NCBI RefSeq assembly: GCF_016899425.1
Contig: NZ_CP045996.1
Span: 186,001-250,000, forward strand
DNA: 64,000 bases
Reading direction: 5' to 3'
Source of the DNA: Burkholderia sp. MS389
GTDB taxonomy: Bacteria; Pseudomonadota; Gammaproteobacteria; Burkholderiales; Burkholderiaceae
Shown here: piece after piece, positions 8,559 to 17,950 of the stretch
Layout: every line of letters starts with the position of its first letter
How positions within the stretch are numbered: position 1 is the stretch's first letter
Made by a program: the position numbers and the translations under genes
The notes under the pieces: model-generated
Told to the model about the DNA's origin: nothing
The model's database searches: none
What the model saw: only the letters and a program-made list of their open reading frames with translations

Positions 8559-9311
8559 ATGCCAGTCAAGATCACGCCCTGGTTCATCCTGCATCGCCCC
8601 CAACCCGCGGCCACGCACCGGCTGTTCTGCTTCCCGTACGCCGGTGCCGGCTCGCTGCTCTATCGGCGCTGGGCGCTCGAACTGCCCGACTGGATCGAAG
8701 TCGTGGCGGTCGAACTGCCTGGGCGCCAGACGCGCTTCTCGGAAGCGCCGCCCACGTCGCTGGATGCGATGACGGATGCATTGGCCACCGCCGCGCACGG
8801 GCTCCTCGACAAACCGTTCGGCACCTTCGGATACAGTTTCGGCAGTGTCGTCGGTATCGAATGGCTGAGGGAACTCGACCGACGACGGCTTCGCGGGCCC
8901 ATTCACGCATTCTGCGCGGCGCACCGTGCGCCGCATGTCGTCCCTCGTCCGTTAGCGATTCATCGGTTGCCGGAACCGGACCTCATCGACTGGCTGAAGA
9001 CGATGGGCGGCACACCGGATGCGTTGCTGTCGGAGCCGGACTGGCTTCGGCATTTCCTGCGTGCGCTGCGAGCCGATCTGGCGCTCGCCGAAGGCTATCG
9101 CACCGATACGCCTTTCGCGTTGCGCTGCGGGCTGACCGTATTTGGCGGCCTGCACGATCCGCATGTCGACATCGACGCGCTGCGCGAATGGCGCCGCTAC
9201 AGCGGCGGGCCGTTCTCGCTTCATCGGTTCGACGGCGATCATTTCTTCATCCATGCCCGGGAGCGCGAGCTCCAGGATCACGTTGTCGCGACGCTGGCCG
9301 CGCACGCATAG
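8559..9311 (+). CDS. Type II thioesterase (GrsT-like alpha/beta hydrolase)
   Basis: A 250-residue alpha/beta hydrolase of the external type II thioesterase family. Visible features are the N-terminal LFCFPYAGAGSLLYRRW (oxyanion region), the nucleophile elbow GYSFGS (Ser), a central aspartate region in VFGGLHDPHVD, and the catalytic histidine in FDGDHFFIH. Such enzymes remove mis-primed acyl groups from carrier proteins of NRPS/PKS assembly lines. No carrier protein, NRPS or PKS is present within this window, so the partner must be elsewhere, or the enzyme serves another acyl-thioester. The ATG at 8559 gives the family's usual N-terminus; no strong ribosome binding site is visible. Confidence 0.88.
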   Translation: MPVKITPWFILHRPQPAATHRLFCFPYAGAGSLLYRRWALELPDWIEVVAVELPGRQTRFSEAPPTSLDAMTDALATAAHGLLDKPFGTFGYSFGSVVGIEWLRELDRRRLRGPIHAFCAAHRAPHVVPRPLAIHRLPEPDLIDWLKTMGGTPDALLSEPDWLRHFLRALRADLALAEGYRTDTPFALRCGLTVFGGLHDPHVDIDALREWRRYSGGPFSLHRFDGDHFFIHARERELQDHVVATLAAHA

Positions 9312-9361
9312 TCTCGATACAGGGAACCGGTTGCGCCCGCCTTGTTTGCGAGGTCATTGCG

Positions 9362-12300
9362 TCACAGCATCACGCGCTCGATCCCGCCATGGTTCGCCCG
9401 TGCGACATAATCGGCCATCCAGTTCTCGCCGAGCACCTGACGCGCGATTTCCACCACGATGTAGTCGGCCTCCAGGTTCGCGTCCTCGTTGTAGCGCGAC
9501 AGCCCCTGCAGGCACGACGGGCAGCTCGTCAGGATCTTCACGTCCGGGCCGTTCGCGCCCGCGGCGGCCGGCGCCGGCGCATCGCCCGCCATCACCGGAA
9601 TCGCACGCAGCTTCGCCGCGCCCTTGCGGATCTCCTCTTCCTTGCGGAAGCGCACCTGCGTCGACACGTCCGGCCGCGTGACCGCCAGCGTGCCCGACTC
9701 CCCGCAGCAGCGATCGTTCTTCTCGATCCTGTAGCCGTCCTTCTCCGCGCCCATCAGCTCGTTGACAAGCTTCACCGGGTCGATCGTCTTGATCGGCGTA
9801 TGGCACGGGTCGTGATACATGTAGCGCGTGCCCGTCACCCCGTCGAGCTTCATCCCCTTCTCGAGCAGGAACTCGTGGATGTCGATGATCCGGCACCCCG
9901 GGAAGATCTTGTCGAATTCATACCCCGCCAGCTGGTCGTAGCACGTGCCGCACGACACCACCACCGTCTTGATGTCCAGATAGTTCAGCGTGTTCGCGAC
10001 CCGGTGGAACAGCACGCGGTTGTCCGTGACGATCTTCTCGGCCTTGTCGTACTGCCCCGAGCCGCGCTGCGGATAGCCGCAGCACAGGTAGCCCGGCGGC
10101 AGCACCGTCTGCACGCCCGCTTCCCACAGCATCGCCTGCGTGGCCAGCCCCACCTGCGAGAACAGCCGTTCGGAGCCGCAGCCCGGGAAGTAGAACACCG
10201 CTTCCGAATCGACGGTCGTCGACTTCGGGTTGCGGATGATCGGCACGATCTTGTTGTCCTCGATGTCCAGCAGCGCCCGCGCCGTCTTCTTCGGCAGGTT
10301 GCCCGGCATCTTCTTGTTCACGAAGTGGATCACCTGCTCGACCGCCGGCGGCTTGCCCGTCGTCGCCGGCGGGTGCTGCGTCTGCTTCGTCACGACCTTC
10401 TTCAGCATGTCGTTCGCGAAGCGCTGCACCTTGTAGCCCACCCCCATCATCACGCCGCGCGCGAGGTTGATCGTCTGCGGATTGGTCGCGTTCAGGAAGA
10501 ACATCCCCGCCGCGTTGCCCGCGTTGAACTTCTTCTTGCCCATCTTGCGCAACAGGTTGCGCATGTTCATCGTCACGTCGCCGAAGTCGATCTTCACCGG
10601 GCACGGCGTCGCGCACTTGTGGCACACCGTGCAGTGGTCGGCCACGTCGTTGAACTCGTCCCAGTGCTTGATCGACACGCCGCGGCGCGTCTGCTCCTCG
10701 TACAGGAACGCCTCGACCAGCAGCGACGTCGCGAGGATCTTGTTGCGCGGGCTGTACAGCAGGTTCGCGCGCGGCACGTGGGTCGCGCACACCGGCTTGC
10801 ACTTGCCGCAGCGCAGGCAGTCCTTCACCGAATCGGCGATCGCGCCGATGTCGGACTGCTGCATGATCAGCGACTCGTAGCCCATCAGCCCGAAGCTGGG
10901 CGTGTACGCGTTGCGCAGATCGGCGCCGTCGAGCAGCTTGCCCTTGTTGAAACGGCCGTTCGGGTCGACGCGCTGCTTGTACGCGCGGAATTCGGCGATC
11001 TCGTCGTCGGTCAGGAACTCGAGCTTCGTGATGCCGATCCCGTGTTCGCCGGAGATCACGCCGTCGAGCGAACGCGCCAGCGTCATGATGCGGGCCACCG
11101 ACGCGTGCGCGTCCTGCAGCATCTCGTAGTTGTCGGAGTTGACCGGGATGTTGGTGTGGACGTTGCCGTCGCCCGCATGCATGTGCAGCGCGACGAACAC
11201 GCGGCCGCGCAGCACGCGCTTGTGGATCGCCTGCGCTTCGTCGAGGATCGGCTTGAACGCGCCGCCGTTGAAGATCGCGCGCAGCTCCGCGCGGATCTCC
11301 TGCTTCCACGAGATGCGGACCGTGCGATCCTGCGTGACGTGGAACACGGTCGCGCCCGGCTGCGCGTCCGCGCGATCGGCGAACTTCTCCGCGAGCGCCT
11401 CGTAGCCGAGCTGCACCAGGTAGTGCTGCGCCTCGCGCAGCGGCTGGTCGAGCCGGTCGCGCACGAATTCCCAGCGCGCACGCACGCGCTTGAGCAGCTC
11501 CAGCGCCTGCTGCACGCGGTCTTCCAGCAGCTCGGCGCTCGGGATCTCGTTCGCGTCGTCGGTCTTGCCGAGCGGCAGGTTGCCGCCCTTGAAGAACGCC
11601 TCGAGCGCGTCGACCAGCTGCAGCTTGTTCTTCAGCGACAGCTCGATGTTGATCCGCTCGATGCCGTCGGTGTACTCGCCCATCCGGTTCAGCGGGATCA
11701 CGACGTCCTCGTTGATCTTGAACGCGTTCGTGTGCTTCGCGATCGCGGCCGTGCGGCTGCGGTCGAGCCAGAAGCGCTTGCGCGCCTCCGCGCTGACCGC
11801 GACGAAGCCTTCGCCGCTCTTGCCGTTCGCCATCCGGATCACTTCGGACGTCGCCTGCGCGACCGCATCGGCGTCGTCGCCGACGATGTCGCCGATCAGC
11901 ACCATCTTCGGGAACGCGTTGCGCTTGCTCTTGGTCGCGTAGCCGACCGCGCGCAGGTAGCGCTCGTCGAGGTGCTCGAGGCCCGCGAGGATCGCGCCGC
12001 CCTGCTTCGACGTCTCGAACAGGTAGTCCTTGATCTCGACGATGCTCGGGATCGCCTCGCGCGCCTGGCCGAAGAATTCGAGGCAGACGGTGCGCGTATG
12101 CGCGGGCATCTTGTGCAGCACCCAGCGCGCGGACGTGATGAGCCCGTCGCAGCCTTCCTTCTGCACGCCCGGCAGGCCGGCGAGGAACTTGTCGGTCACG
12201 TCCTTGCCGAGCCCTTCCTTGCGGAACCGGCGCCCCTCGATCTCGAGCATCTCGGTCTTGAGCAGCTTCTCGCCGGGCGCGTATGCGCCGTCGAACCACT

Positions 12301-13387
12301 TCAGCTCGAAGCGCGCGACCGCGATGTCGTGGATCTTGCCCTGGTTGTGCTCGTGGCGCGTGACTTCGAGCCAGTTGCCGTCCGGGTCGACCATTCGCCA
12401 CCACGCGAGGTTGTCCAGCGCGGTGCCCCACAGCACGGCCTTCTTGCCGCCCGCGTTCATCGCGACGTTGCCGCCGATGCATGACGCGTCGAGCGAGGTC
12501 GGATCGACCGCGAACACGTAGCCGGCCGCTTCGGCCGCCTCGGTCACGCGGCGCGTGACGACGCCCGCGCCGGAGAAGATCGTCGGCACCTTGTGCGCGA
12601 CGCCCGGCAGCTCGGTCAGTTCGACCGCGCCGAGCTGTTCGAGCTTCTCGGTGTTGATCACCGCGGAGAACGGCGTGAGCGGCACCGCGCCGCCCGTGTA
12701 GCCGGTGCCGCCGCCGCGCGGGATCACGGTCAGGCCGAGCTCGAAGCACGCCTTGATCAGCGCGGCGATCTCGGCTTCGGTGTCCGGCGTCAGCACGACG
12801 AACGGGTATTCGACGCGCCAGTCGGTCGCGTCCGTCACGTGCGACACGCGCGACAGCCCGTCGAAGCGGATGTTGTTCTTCTGCGTGCAGCGGCCGAGCG
12901 CCTTGGTCGCGCGGCGGCGCAGCTCGGCCATCTTGTCGAATTCGTCGGCGAATTCGTCGACCGCGCGCTGCGCGGCGGTTTCGAGCATCTCGACGCGCGA
13001 CGCGCGTTCCCGGCCGGCGTCGTCGTACCATCCGCTCACACTCACCCGACGGCGCCTTGCAATTTCGGACAGCCGATCATGCATCGTGGCGATCAGGAAC
13101 CGGCGACGCCTTCGGTTATCGAGCAGGTCGTCCTGCAGGTACGGGTTGCGGCGCACGATCCAGAGGTCGCCGAGCACTTCGCAGAGCATCCGTGCCGAGC
13201 GGCCCGTGCGGCGCTCGGCGCGCAGTTCGTCGAGCACCGCCCACGCGTCCTCGCCGAGCAGGCGGATCACGATCTCGCGATCGGAAAACGACGTGTAGTT
13301 ATACGGAATATTGCGCGACGGTTCATGCAATCCTGCTATTGCCCGAATACGCTCCAGCAATTGTACGGTTGGCAGTCGGGCATTCAT
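9362..13387 (-). CDS. FAD-linked oxidase / Fe-S oxidoreductase fusion with DUF3683 (D-2-hydroxyacid dehydrogenase-like)
   Basis: A 1341-residue protein combining modules that are separate subunits in glycolate oxidase (GlcD/GlcF). Residues ~1-150 resemble DUF3683. A PCMH-type FAD domain follows (IPRGGGTGYTGGAVPL) and then the FAD-oxidase C-terminal domain. Two 4Fe-4S motifs are visible, CLRCGKCKPVCATHVPR and CTVCHKCATPCPVKI. The C-terminal third holds CCG-type cysteine clusters (FYFPGCGSERL, SCGTCYD, CCGESG). It should oxidise a 2-hydroxyacid (D-lactate, glycolate or similar) and pass electrons through the Fe-S centres to quinone or a cytochrome. It is transcribed alone; the thioesterase gene converges on its 3' end. 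Confidence 0.9.
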   Translation of the reverse strand: MNARLPTVQLLERIRAIAGLHEPSRNIPYNYTSFSDREIVIRLLGEDAWAVLDELRAERRTGRSARMLCEVLGDLWIVRRNPYLQDDLLDNRRRRRFLIATMHDRLSEIARRRRVSVSGWYDDAGRERASRVEMLETAAQRAVDEFADEFDKMAELRRRATKALGRCTQKNNIRFDGLSRVSHVTDATDWRVEYPFVVLTPDTEAEIAALIKACFELGLTVIPRGGGTGYTGGAVPLTPFSAVINTEKLEQLGAVELTELPGVAHKVPTIFSGAGVVTRRVTEAAEAAGYVFAVDPTSLDASCIGGNVAMNAGGKKAVLWGTALDNLAWWRMVDPDGNWLEVTRHEHNQGKIHDIAVARFELKWFDGAYAPGEKLLKTEMLEIEGRRFRKEGLGKDVTDKFLAGLPGVQKEGCDGLITSARWVLHKMPAHTRTVCLEFFGQAREAIPSIVEIKDYLFETSKQGGAILAGLEHLDERYLRAVGYATKSKRNAFPKMVLIGDIVGDDADAVAQATSEVIRMANGKSGEGFVAVSAEARKRFWLDRSRTAAIAKHTNAFKINEDVVIPLNRMGEYTDGIERINIELSLKNKLQLVDALEAFFKGGNLPLGKTDDANEIPSAELLEDRVQQALELLKRVRARWEFVRDRLDQPLREAQHYLVQLGYEALAEKFADRADAQPGATVFHVTQDRTVRISWKQEIRAELRAIFNGGAFKPILDEAQAIHKRVLRGRVFVALHMHAGDGNVHTNIPVNSDNYEMLQDAHASVARIMTLARSLDGVISGEHGIGITKLEFLTDDEIAEFRAYKQRVDPNGRFNKGKLLDGADLRNAYTPSFGLMGYESLIMQQSDIGAIADSVKDCLRCGKCKPVCATHVPRANLLYSPRNKILATSLLVEAFLYEEQTRRGVSIKHWDEFNDVADHCTVCHKCATPCPVKIDFGDVTMNMRNLLRKMGKKKFNAGNAAGMFFLNATNPQTINLARGVMMGVGYKVQRFANDMLKKVVTKQTQHPPATTGKPPAVEQVIHFVNKKMPGNLPKKTARALLDIEDNKIVPIIRNPKSTTVDSEAVFYFPGCGSERLFSQVGLATQAMLWEAGVQTVLPPGYLCCGYPQRGSGQYDKAEKIVTDNRVLFHRVANTLNYLDIKTVVVSCGTCYDQLAGYEFDKIFPGCRIIDIHEFLLEKGMKLDGVTGTRYMYHDPCHTPIKTIDPVKLVNELMGAEKDGYRIEKNDRCCGESGTLAVTRPDVSTQVRFRKEEEIRKGAAKLRAIPVMAGDAPAPAAAGANGPDVKILTSCPSCLQGLSRYNEDANLEADYIVVEIARQVLGENWMADYVARANHGGIERVML

Positions 13388-13468
13388 TGGCGTCTATGAA
13401 ATGAATGATGAAGCGATCGAGAACCACGCTCGGAAAAGCGGAATCGTATTCGGCAATCAGCAGGGAAA

Positions 13469-13717
13469 CTAAACGGAAATGACGGTCCGGATCAAATCGA
13501 ATGCGCCTTTCAGCATCATCGCCGTGGCGATACCGACCAACGGAGGCGCAAGCACGCCGGTCACGCACAGCAAGACACGGCCCGGGATCGGCAAGCCCGG
13601 TCGCTTCCATGCGATATAAAGTGCTGCCGGCGGCAGAAAGAGAATCGACAAAATATAGGCTTTGTACGTCAACCCGTGACGCGCGACAAATGCCTTGACC
13701 TTTTCCTTGAAAGACAT
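13469..13717 (-). CDS. Small two-helix membrane protein (YqaE/Pmp3-like)
   Basis: 82 residues with two hydrophobic segments (AYILSILFLPPAALYIAW and VLLCVTGVLAPPLVGIATAMML) separated by a short Gly/Pro loop. The layout and the FLPP segment recall the YqaE/Pmp3 family of small membrane proteins, but length and sequence fit only loosely, so treat it as hypothetical. GGAGAG lies seven bases before the ATG. It is 13 bases downstream of the LuxR-type gene, on the same strand, and probably part of that transcript. Confidence 0.65.
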   Translation of the reverse strand: MSFKEKVKAFVARHGLTYKAYILSILFLPPAALYIAWKRPGLPIPGRVLLCVTGVLAPPLVGIATAMMLKGAFDLIRTVISV

Positions 13718-13729
13718 TCCCGAACTCTC

Positions 13730-14506
13730 CTAGATCAATCCCAGACGGCTAACCTTCGCCACCGCTTGCGCTCTATTCGACACACGCAGCTTCTCATAGA
13801 CGTTCGTCAGATGAAACTTGACCGTTCTTTCAGACATCGAAAGGATCCGGCCGATTTCCCACGCAGTCTTGCCTTCGACGACCCATTTGATTACATCGGA
13901 TTCCTTTCTCGTGAACTGAATCCTGTTCGCGCTTTCGCAAGCATCCGGCTCGAGACCCGCTGCGCACGGTTGCGCGCCTTCCCGGTTCTGCCTCGCAATC
14001 TTCTGGGTCAACGCTGCGTGCAAATGCATGGCGATGAGACTGACGAGCAACGCCGAATGCAACGTCGTGTCTTCGCACTTCAGCTGCAAAACGGTCCGAA
14101 TGGCCGTCGAATCACCGGGTGGAGCGCCGATGCACGCGACCACACCCCGCCCGCGCATGTATGACGCGACATCGTTGACCTGCGCATCGCGTTGCGGCGC
14201 TTCCCCGTCGAGATCGCGCCAGCGAAACGTATGATCCTGACGATCAGACAACGCGAAGCAACTCAGATATCGATCGATATCGATCCCGGGACCAAACAAA
14301 GTCACGCCTCGCCGGGTTCCGGCGTCGCTCGCGGCCCCATAGCGATATATCAGCCCGTGAGAAGCCGTATCGCCGCTTCCGCCGTGCAAAATCAAACACT
14401 TGTCGAACGGAATCACGCGTCCGATTTTTTCCGCGAGTTGATCGATCCCCTCGGTCAAACCGTTGGGACGAAGAATCTCGCCAATGATGCGAGAAAAGGT
14501 CTCCAA
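13730..14506 (-). CDS. LuxR-family transcriptional regulator (orphan, TTG start)
   Basis: A 258-residue regulator. The C-terminal ~65 residues are a GerE/LuxR helix-turn-helix (FTRKESDVIKWVVEGKTAWEIGRILSMSERTVKFHLTNVYEKL). The N-terminal ~170 residues do not show the clear Trp/Tyr/Asp pattern of acyl-homoserine-lactone receptors, so the ligand is unknown. The most upstream start in frame is TTG at 14506, and no ATG is available until far inside the protein, so translation from TTG is likely and should be weak. No autoinducer synthase gene is nearby. It is flanked by an AT-rich gene-free stretch and the diaminopropionate-type operon, whose regulator it may be; that link is inferred from position only. 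Confidence 0.82.
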   Translation of the reverse strand: METFSRIIGEILRPNGLTEGIDQLAEKIGRVIPFDKCLILHGGSGDTASHGLIYRYGAASDAGTRRGVTLFGPGIDIDRYLSCFALSDRQDHTFRWRDLDGEAPQRDAQVNDVASYMRGRGVVACIGAPPGDSTAIRTVLQLKCEDTTLHSALLVSLIAMHLHAALTQKIARQNREGAQPCAAGLEPDACESANRIQFTRKESDVIKWVVEGKTAWEIGRILSMSERTVKFHLTNVYEKLRVSNRAQAVAKVSRLGLI

Positions 14507-14772
14507 TTTTCTGGGCCCTTATTGAAAAGACAAGATTCGTATTCGTTGACATGCTCCGGCAGCCGAATATCTGCCAAGGCTTCAAGGCCGTACCGGACGG
14601 GCAATCCAACGCCGCTTGCTTTCTACGCGCCAGCACTGCGACAGTATCCGATGGCAACGTCTAGGCCGCCATCGTTCGCGAACCATGTTTTGATAACCAG
14701 TACTCACGAGGAATACAAACCAATTACGCAAGGCCATTAACATCTGAATTATTTACTTTGCCAATGGCTGAA

Positions 14773-14784
14773 ACAGTTCACTGT
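14773..14784. promoter_or_regulatory. Short perfect palindrome upstream of the LuxR-type gene
   Basis: ACAGT-TC-ACTGT, an inverted repeat with a two-base centre, about 270 bases upstream of the LuxR-type start in the AT-rich gap. It could be an operator, but a 5-bp arm is short enough to occur by chance. Confidence 0.25.
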
Positions 14785-15489
14785 ACGGGCCACCTGTCTA
14801 GATTCCGCGCTCTAAACTTGAAGCTGCGCAAGTATATCGGAGGACAGAAGACAGAAACATTACTTTCCGAAAAAAATATGTAATGAACCTTTCTTTTGTA
14901 TTACGCGAAAAAGTGGCGGTTTGATTGCATAAAAACGATTTTATATCGCATAATATTTCAACAATCCGGCGAAGTGCGGCATTTTGTCACAATTCCGACC
15001 CGAGAACGCCAGAAAACTTTACAAATCAGCCGACATCAATTTCACCCCCTCGTATAATGCGAGGCATTATTTACATCCCCCGAATCCACCGCAATCAATT
15101 ACGGTTTCGATAATTCAAGAAATCCGGCCGATCAAATCATGTCTTTCAAATGCCGTTATATTTGTCGCGCTCTTGCGGCCATCGATCGGCCGAATTAGAA
15201 AAATTGGCAGACTACGCAAACTTTCCACCGACGCATCTCGTCGGCATACGATTAGCGCAATCATGAGCAGTGACCGTCACCGCTTGTGCGTCCCCAAAGC
15301 GGAATACGCCGTATGAGGCCGGTTACGACGACCATGCCGCGCACCGGGTACGGTTGCGGACAAAGATACGTCGACGTCCATCAACGACAACACCTGCGGG
15401 CAGTCGGGGATTCGGCCGGCATTCCGCCGCTGGCGAGACGAGCGGACGTGGCGCGTTCGATGCAATGCCGGCCGGTATTTCAGGAAATT

Positions 15490-15510
15490 CCGGTGCCCGA
15501 TGTGCACCGG
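15490..15510 (-). terminator. Hairpin downstream of the MATE operon, weak terminator candidate
   Basis: Inverted repeat CCGGTGC / GCACCGG with a 7-base loop, 27 bases beyond the MATE stop codon. On the minus strand it is followed by AATTTCC, a poor U-tract, so termination is only possible. Confidence 0.35.
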
Positions 15511-15536
15511 TGTGCGCATTGGAAGCTTCGTCGCGT

Positions 15537-16913
15537 TCACGAACGTCCGTCTTGCGTCCGCTTCGTCATCGCGCGAAGGCGGCCCTCGAACTTGTGCAGC
15601 AGCATCGATGCCGTGGCCGCAAGCCCGATGGCGAGTCCGCTCCAGATGCCGTAGATGCCGTATCCCAGCATCACACCGGCCGCCCAGGCGATCGGCAGAC
15701 CAATCAACCAGTATCCGACGATCGATATCCGAAACGAACTCGTTACGTCACCGAGGCCCCGCAAAATGCCGACGCCGATGTTCTGGCTGCAATCGAAGAT
15801 CTGCAGCAGCGCCGCGATCGTCAGCAGCCCACCGGCGAGGCGCAGGACTTCGGCACTCGCGGCCACGCCGTTATCGAGAAATGGCGCGAGCACGCGGGTG
15901 GGCGCAACGAGATACGGCAGCGCAACGATCAACATGGTCACGACGCCCAGCGCGAGCCCCGTATAGCCGAGTCGACGCGCACCGCGATAGTCGTGCCGCG
16001 CACACGCATGGCTGATGCTGATCGACGAAGCGTGAGACAAACCGACCGAAATCATGAACACGATGTAGATCACCTGATTCACGATCGTCTGGGCAGCCAG
16101 CGCATCGGCGCCGAGCGTCCCGATCACGAGCGTGAGGACGGTGAAGAACGCAGCTTCCGATCCATAGGTTGCCGCAATCGGCAAACCCATCCGCCACGTC
16201 CGCGCCAACGTATCGGCATCGGCGCGCCAGACGGCAAGCGACAAGTGTTCGGACAGTTCCGGCCGGCGCCTGGCGATCGTCAGAAACGCGATGAAGGAAA
16301 GCAGGTACACGCTGCTGGTTGCGCACGCAATACCGATCAGGCCGAGCTTCGGAAAGCCGAACCGGCCGAACATCAACGCGTAGTCGAGCGCCGCATTGAC
16401 GACGATCGATACGATCGTGATCGCCAATAGCGGCCCGGGCTTGCGCAGTCCGACGGTATATTGTCGAAGCACCTGAAACCACAGACACGGCAATATGCCG
16501 GGTGCGGCCGCCGCAAGATAGAACGAGGCTTGCCGCGCAACGTCCGGATCCTGCCCGAGCCAGACAAGCGGCATTTCGATACACAGCATCATCAATGCAA
16601 ACGCCAGTGCCGCGAGCGTCGACAGCGCAAAGCCGGAGCGCACCAGCCGCATGATGTCGGCATGCGCGTGTTGACCGTTCGCGAACGCGACGAGGTTGCC
16701 GGTTCCCGTCACCAGTCCGGTTCCCATCGTCCGGAACTGGTTGAAGATCGTCAGCGCGAGCCCCCCAGCGGCGATCTCGCGCGGGCCAAGCATCCCCATC
16801 ATGACGATGTCGGTGGTCGTCAGCGCCACCTGGGCGAGCTGCGTAAGGATCAGAGGAGCGGCCAGCACGCCGATTTGCGCGGCATCGAGCCAGACTTGTC
16901 GATGAACTTTCAT
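15537..16913 (-). CDS. MATE-family efflux transporter (NorM-like)
   Basis: A 458-residue polytopic protein with about twelve hydrophobic segments and MATE features: an N-terminal LAAPLILTQLAQVALTTTDIVMMGMLG repeated in divergent form in the second half (MGLPIAATYGSEAAFFTVLTLVIGTLGADALAA). MATE proteins export small organic, often cationic, molecules using Na+ or H+ gradients. The start codon overlaps the stop of the SbnA-like gene (ATGA), making it the last gene of a tightly coupled operon. Its likely job is therefore export of the product made by the three upstream enzymes. This is inference from gene order; NorM-type pumps can also serve general drug efflux. Confidence 0.88.
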   Translation of the reverse strand: MKVHRQVWLDAAQIGVLAAPLILTQLAQVALTTTDIVMMGMLGPREIAAGGLALTIFNQFRTMGTGLVTGTGNLVAFANGQHAHADIMRLVRSGFALSTLAALAFALMMLCIEMPLVWLGQDPDVARQASFYLAAAAPGILPCLWFQVLRQYTVGLRKPGPLLAITIVSIVVNAALDYALMFGRFGFPKLGLIGIACATSSVYLLSFIAFLTIARRRPELSEHLSLAVWRADADTLARTWRMGLPIAATYGSEAAFFTVLTLVIGTLGADALAAQTIVNQVIYIVFMISVGLSHASSISISHACARHDYRGARRLGYTGLALGVVTMLIVALPYLVAPTRVLAPFLDNGVAASAEVLRLAGGLLTIAALLQIFDCSQNIGVGILRGLGDVTSSFRISIVGYWLIGLPIAWAAGVMLGYGIYGIWSGLAIGLAATASMLLHKFEGRLRAMTKRTQDGRS

Positions 16914-17947
16914 GCGGCGCCGGAAAATATCGATTCGAGTTCCTGATCAATCGACTCGTCGAGCAGATTTCGCGCTCGCATCCAGTCGTCGTCGAACACC
17001 GTGTCGAGGTATTTTTCGCCGCCGTCACAGACCAGGGCCACGAGCGTAGCACCCGCCGGCAGCGAATCGAACATCTTCAACGCGTGCCAGATGACGCTGC
17101 CGGCCGAGCCGCCGACGAGCAGCGACTTCTTGCGTGCGATATAGCGTGCCGTATTGAAGGCGGCCGCGTCCGTCACTTTGTGGCCTTCGTCGAGCAACGC
17201 ATAGTCGACCAACGCGCCGATCTCGGCGCCGGGCGGCGTCCCGGTGCCGGACTGATAATACGATCCGCCTTCGCCGCCGAACACGATCGACCCGACGGGC
17301 TCGACACCAATGACGCGCGGCGCCGGGCCCGTCGCGAGCAGTTCTCGTGCAGTGCCGAACAGCGAGCCTCCGGTGCCAACCGACCCGACCAGAAAGTCGA
17401 TTCGGTCGCCGAGGACGTCGCGCAGTTCATGTGCCAGCCCGCGGTAACCGTTACCGTTCGCGGGATTGTTGTGCTGCTCCGTCCAGATGCTGTCCGGATC
17501 GTCGGCTGCCATGCGCTTGGCAAGCGCGTCGCGGTCCGCCGTCGCGATCGTGTCGCCGTCGCTCACGCAAACGAGCTTTGCGCCGAATGCTTGCATCGCG
17601 CGCAGCTTGTCTTTCGACGCGTGACTGTCCACGATCGCGGTAAACCGATAGCCGCGCTCGGCCGACAACAGCGCCAGCCCCATGCCCGTATTGCCGGACG
17701 TCGATTCGATCACGTGTCCGGCCGGCCGCAGACTGCCGTCCTGTTCCGCTTCGTCGAGCATCTGCCTCGCCATCCGGATCTTGGCGCTGCCGGTCGGATT
17801 CGTCGATTCGAGTTTAAGCAGGATGCGCGCGCCGTTGGCGCCGCGAATCAATTCGAACAACGGCGTGCGGCCGACAAGATCCGATACCTTCGACACGATC
17901 GCAGGGACGGTGATCGTGGCTTGCTCACCCATAAAACGCACATTCAT
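16910..17947 (-). CDS. SbnA-like PLP-dependent 2,3-diaminopropionate precursor synthase
   Basis: A 345-residue cysteine-synthase-fold PLP enzyme. The PLP lysine is in NPTGSAKIR (K56) and the substrate loop is STSGNTG (~82-88). It matches SbnA of staphyloferrin B biosynthesis better than CysK/CysM at several points: KLEsxNPxGSxK, IESTSGNxG, the GSIVFG segment near residue 223, LLVGGSAGSVI, and the C-terminal GGEKYLDTVFDDDWM (SbnA: DRGDRYLDLVYSDTWL). SbnA joins O-phosphoserine and glutamate to N-(1-amino-1-carboxy-2-ethyl)-glutamate. An upstream ATG at 17947 and an internal one at 17932 are both possible. Three bases separate it from the decarboxylase stop. The assignment rests on remembered homology, not a search. 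Confidence 0.8.
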   Translation of the reverse strand: MNVRFMGEQATITVPAIVSKVSDLVGRTPLFELIRGANGARILLKLESTNPTGSAKIRMARQMLDEAEQDGSLRPAGHVIESTSGNTGMGLALLSAERGYRFTAIVDSHASKDKLRAMQAFGAKLVCVSDGDTIATADRDALAKRMAADDPDSIWTEQHNNPANGNGYRGLAHELRDVLGDRIDFLVGSVGTGGSLFGTARELLATGPAPRVIGVEPVGSIVFGGEGGSYYQSGTGTPPGAEIGALVDYALLDEGHKVTDAAAFNTARYIARKKSLLVGGSAGSVIWHALKMFDSLPAGATLVALVCDGGEKYLDTVFDDDWMRARNLLDESIDQELESIFSGAA

Positions 17948-17950
17948 TGG

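Larger units (their letters stand above)
14507..15536. other. AT-rich gene-free region between LuxR regulator and MATE operon
   Basis: About 1.03 kb without a convincing gene. Its central part (~14700-15230) is visibly richer in A and T than the surrounding genome, with runs such as AAAAAAT and TTTTAT. It should hold the promoter of the LuxR gene near its left end and the 3' end of the MATE operon at its right end. Short reading frames inside show no recognisable protein features. Confidence 0.55.

Noticed and set aside
8273..12484. A 1403-residue open reading frame on the plus strand opposite the large oxidoreductase
   Set aside because: It is arginine-, histidine- and valine-rich low-complexity translation, typical of the antisense frame of a high-GC gene. 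The minus-strand protein has clear domains throughout.
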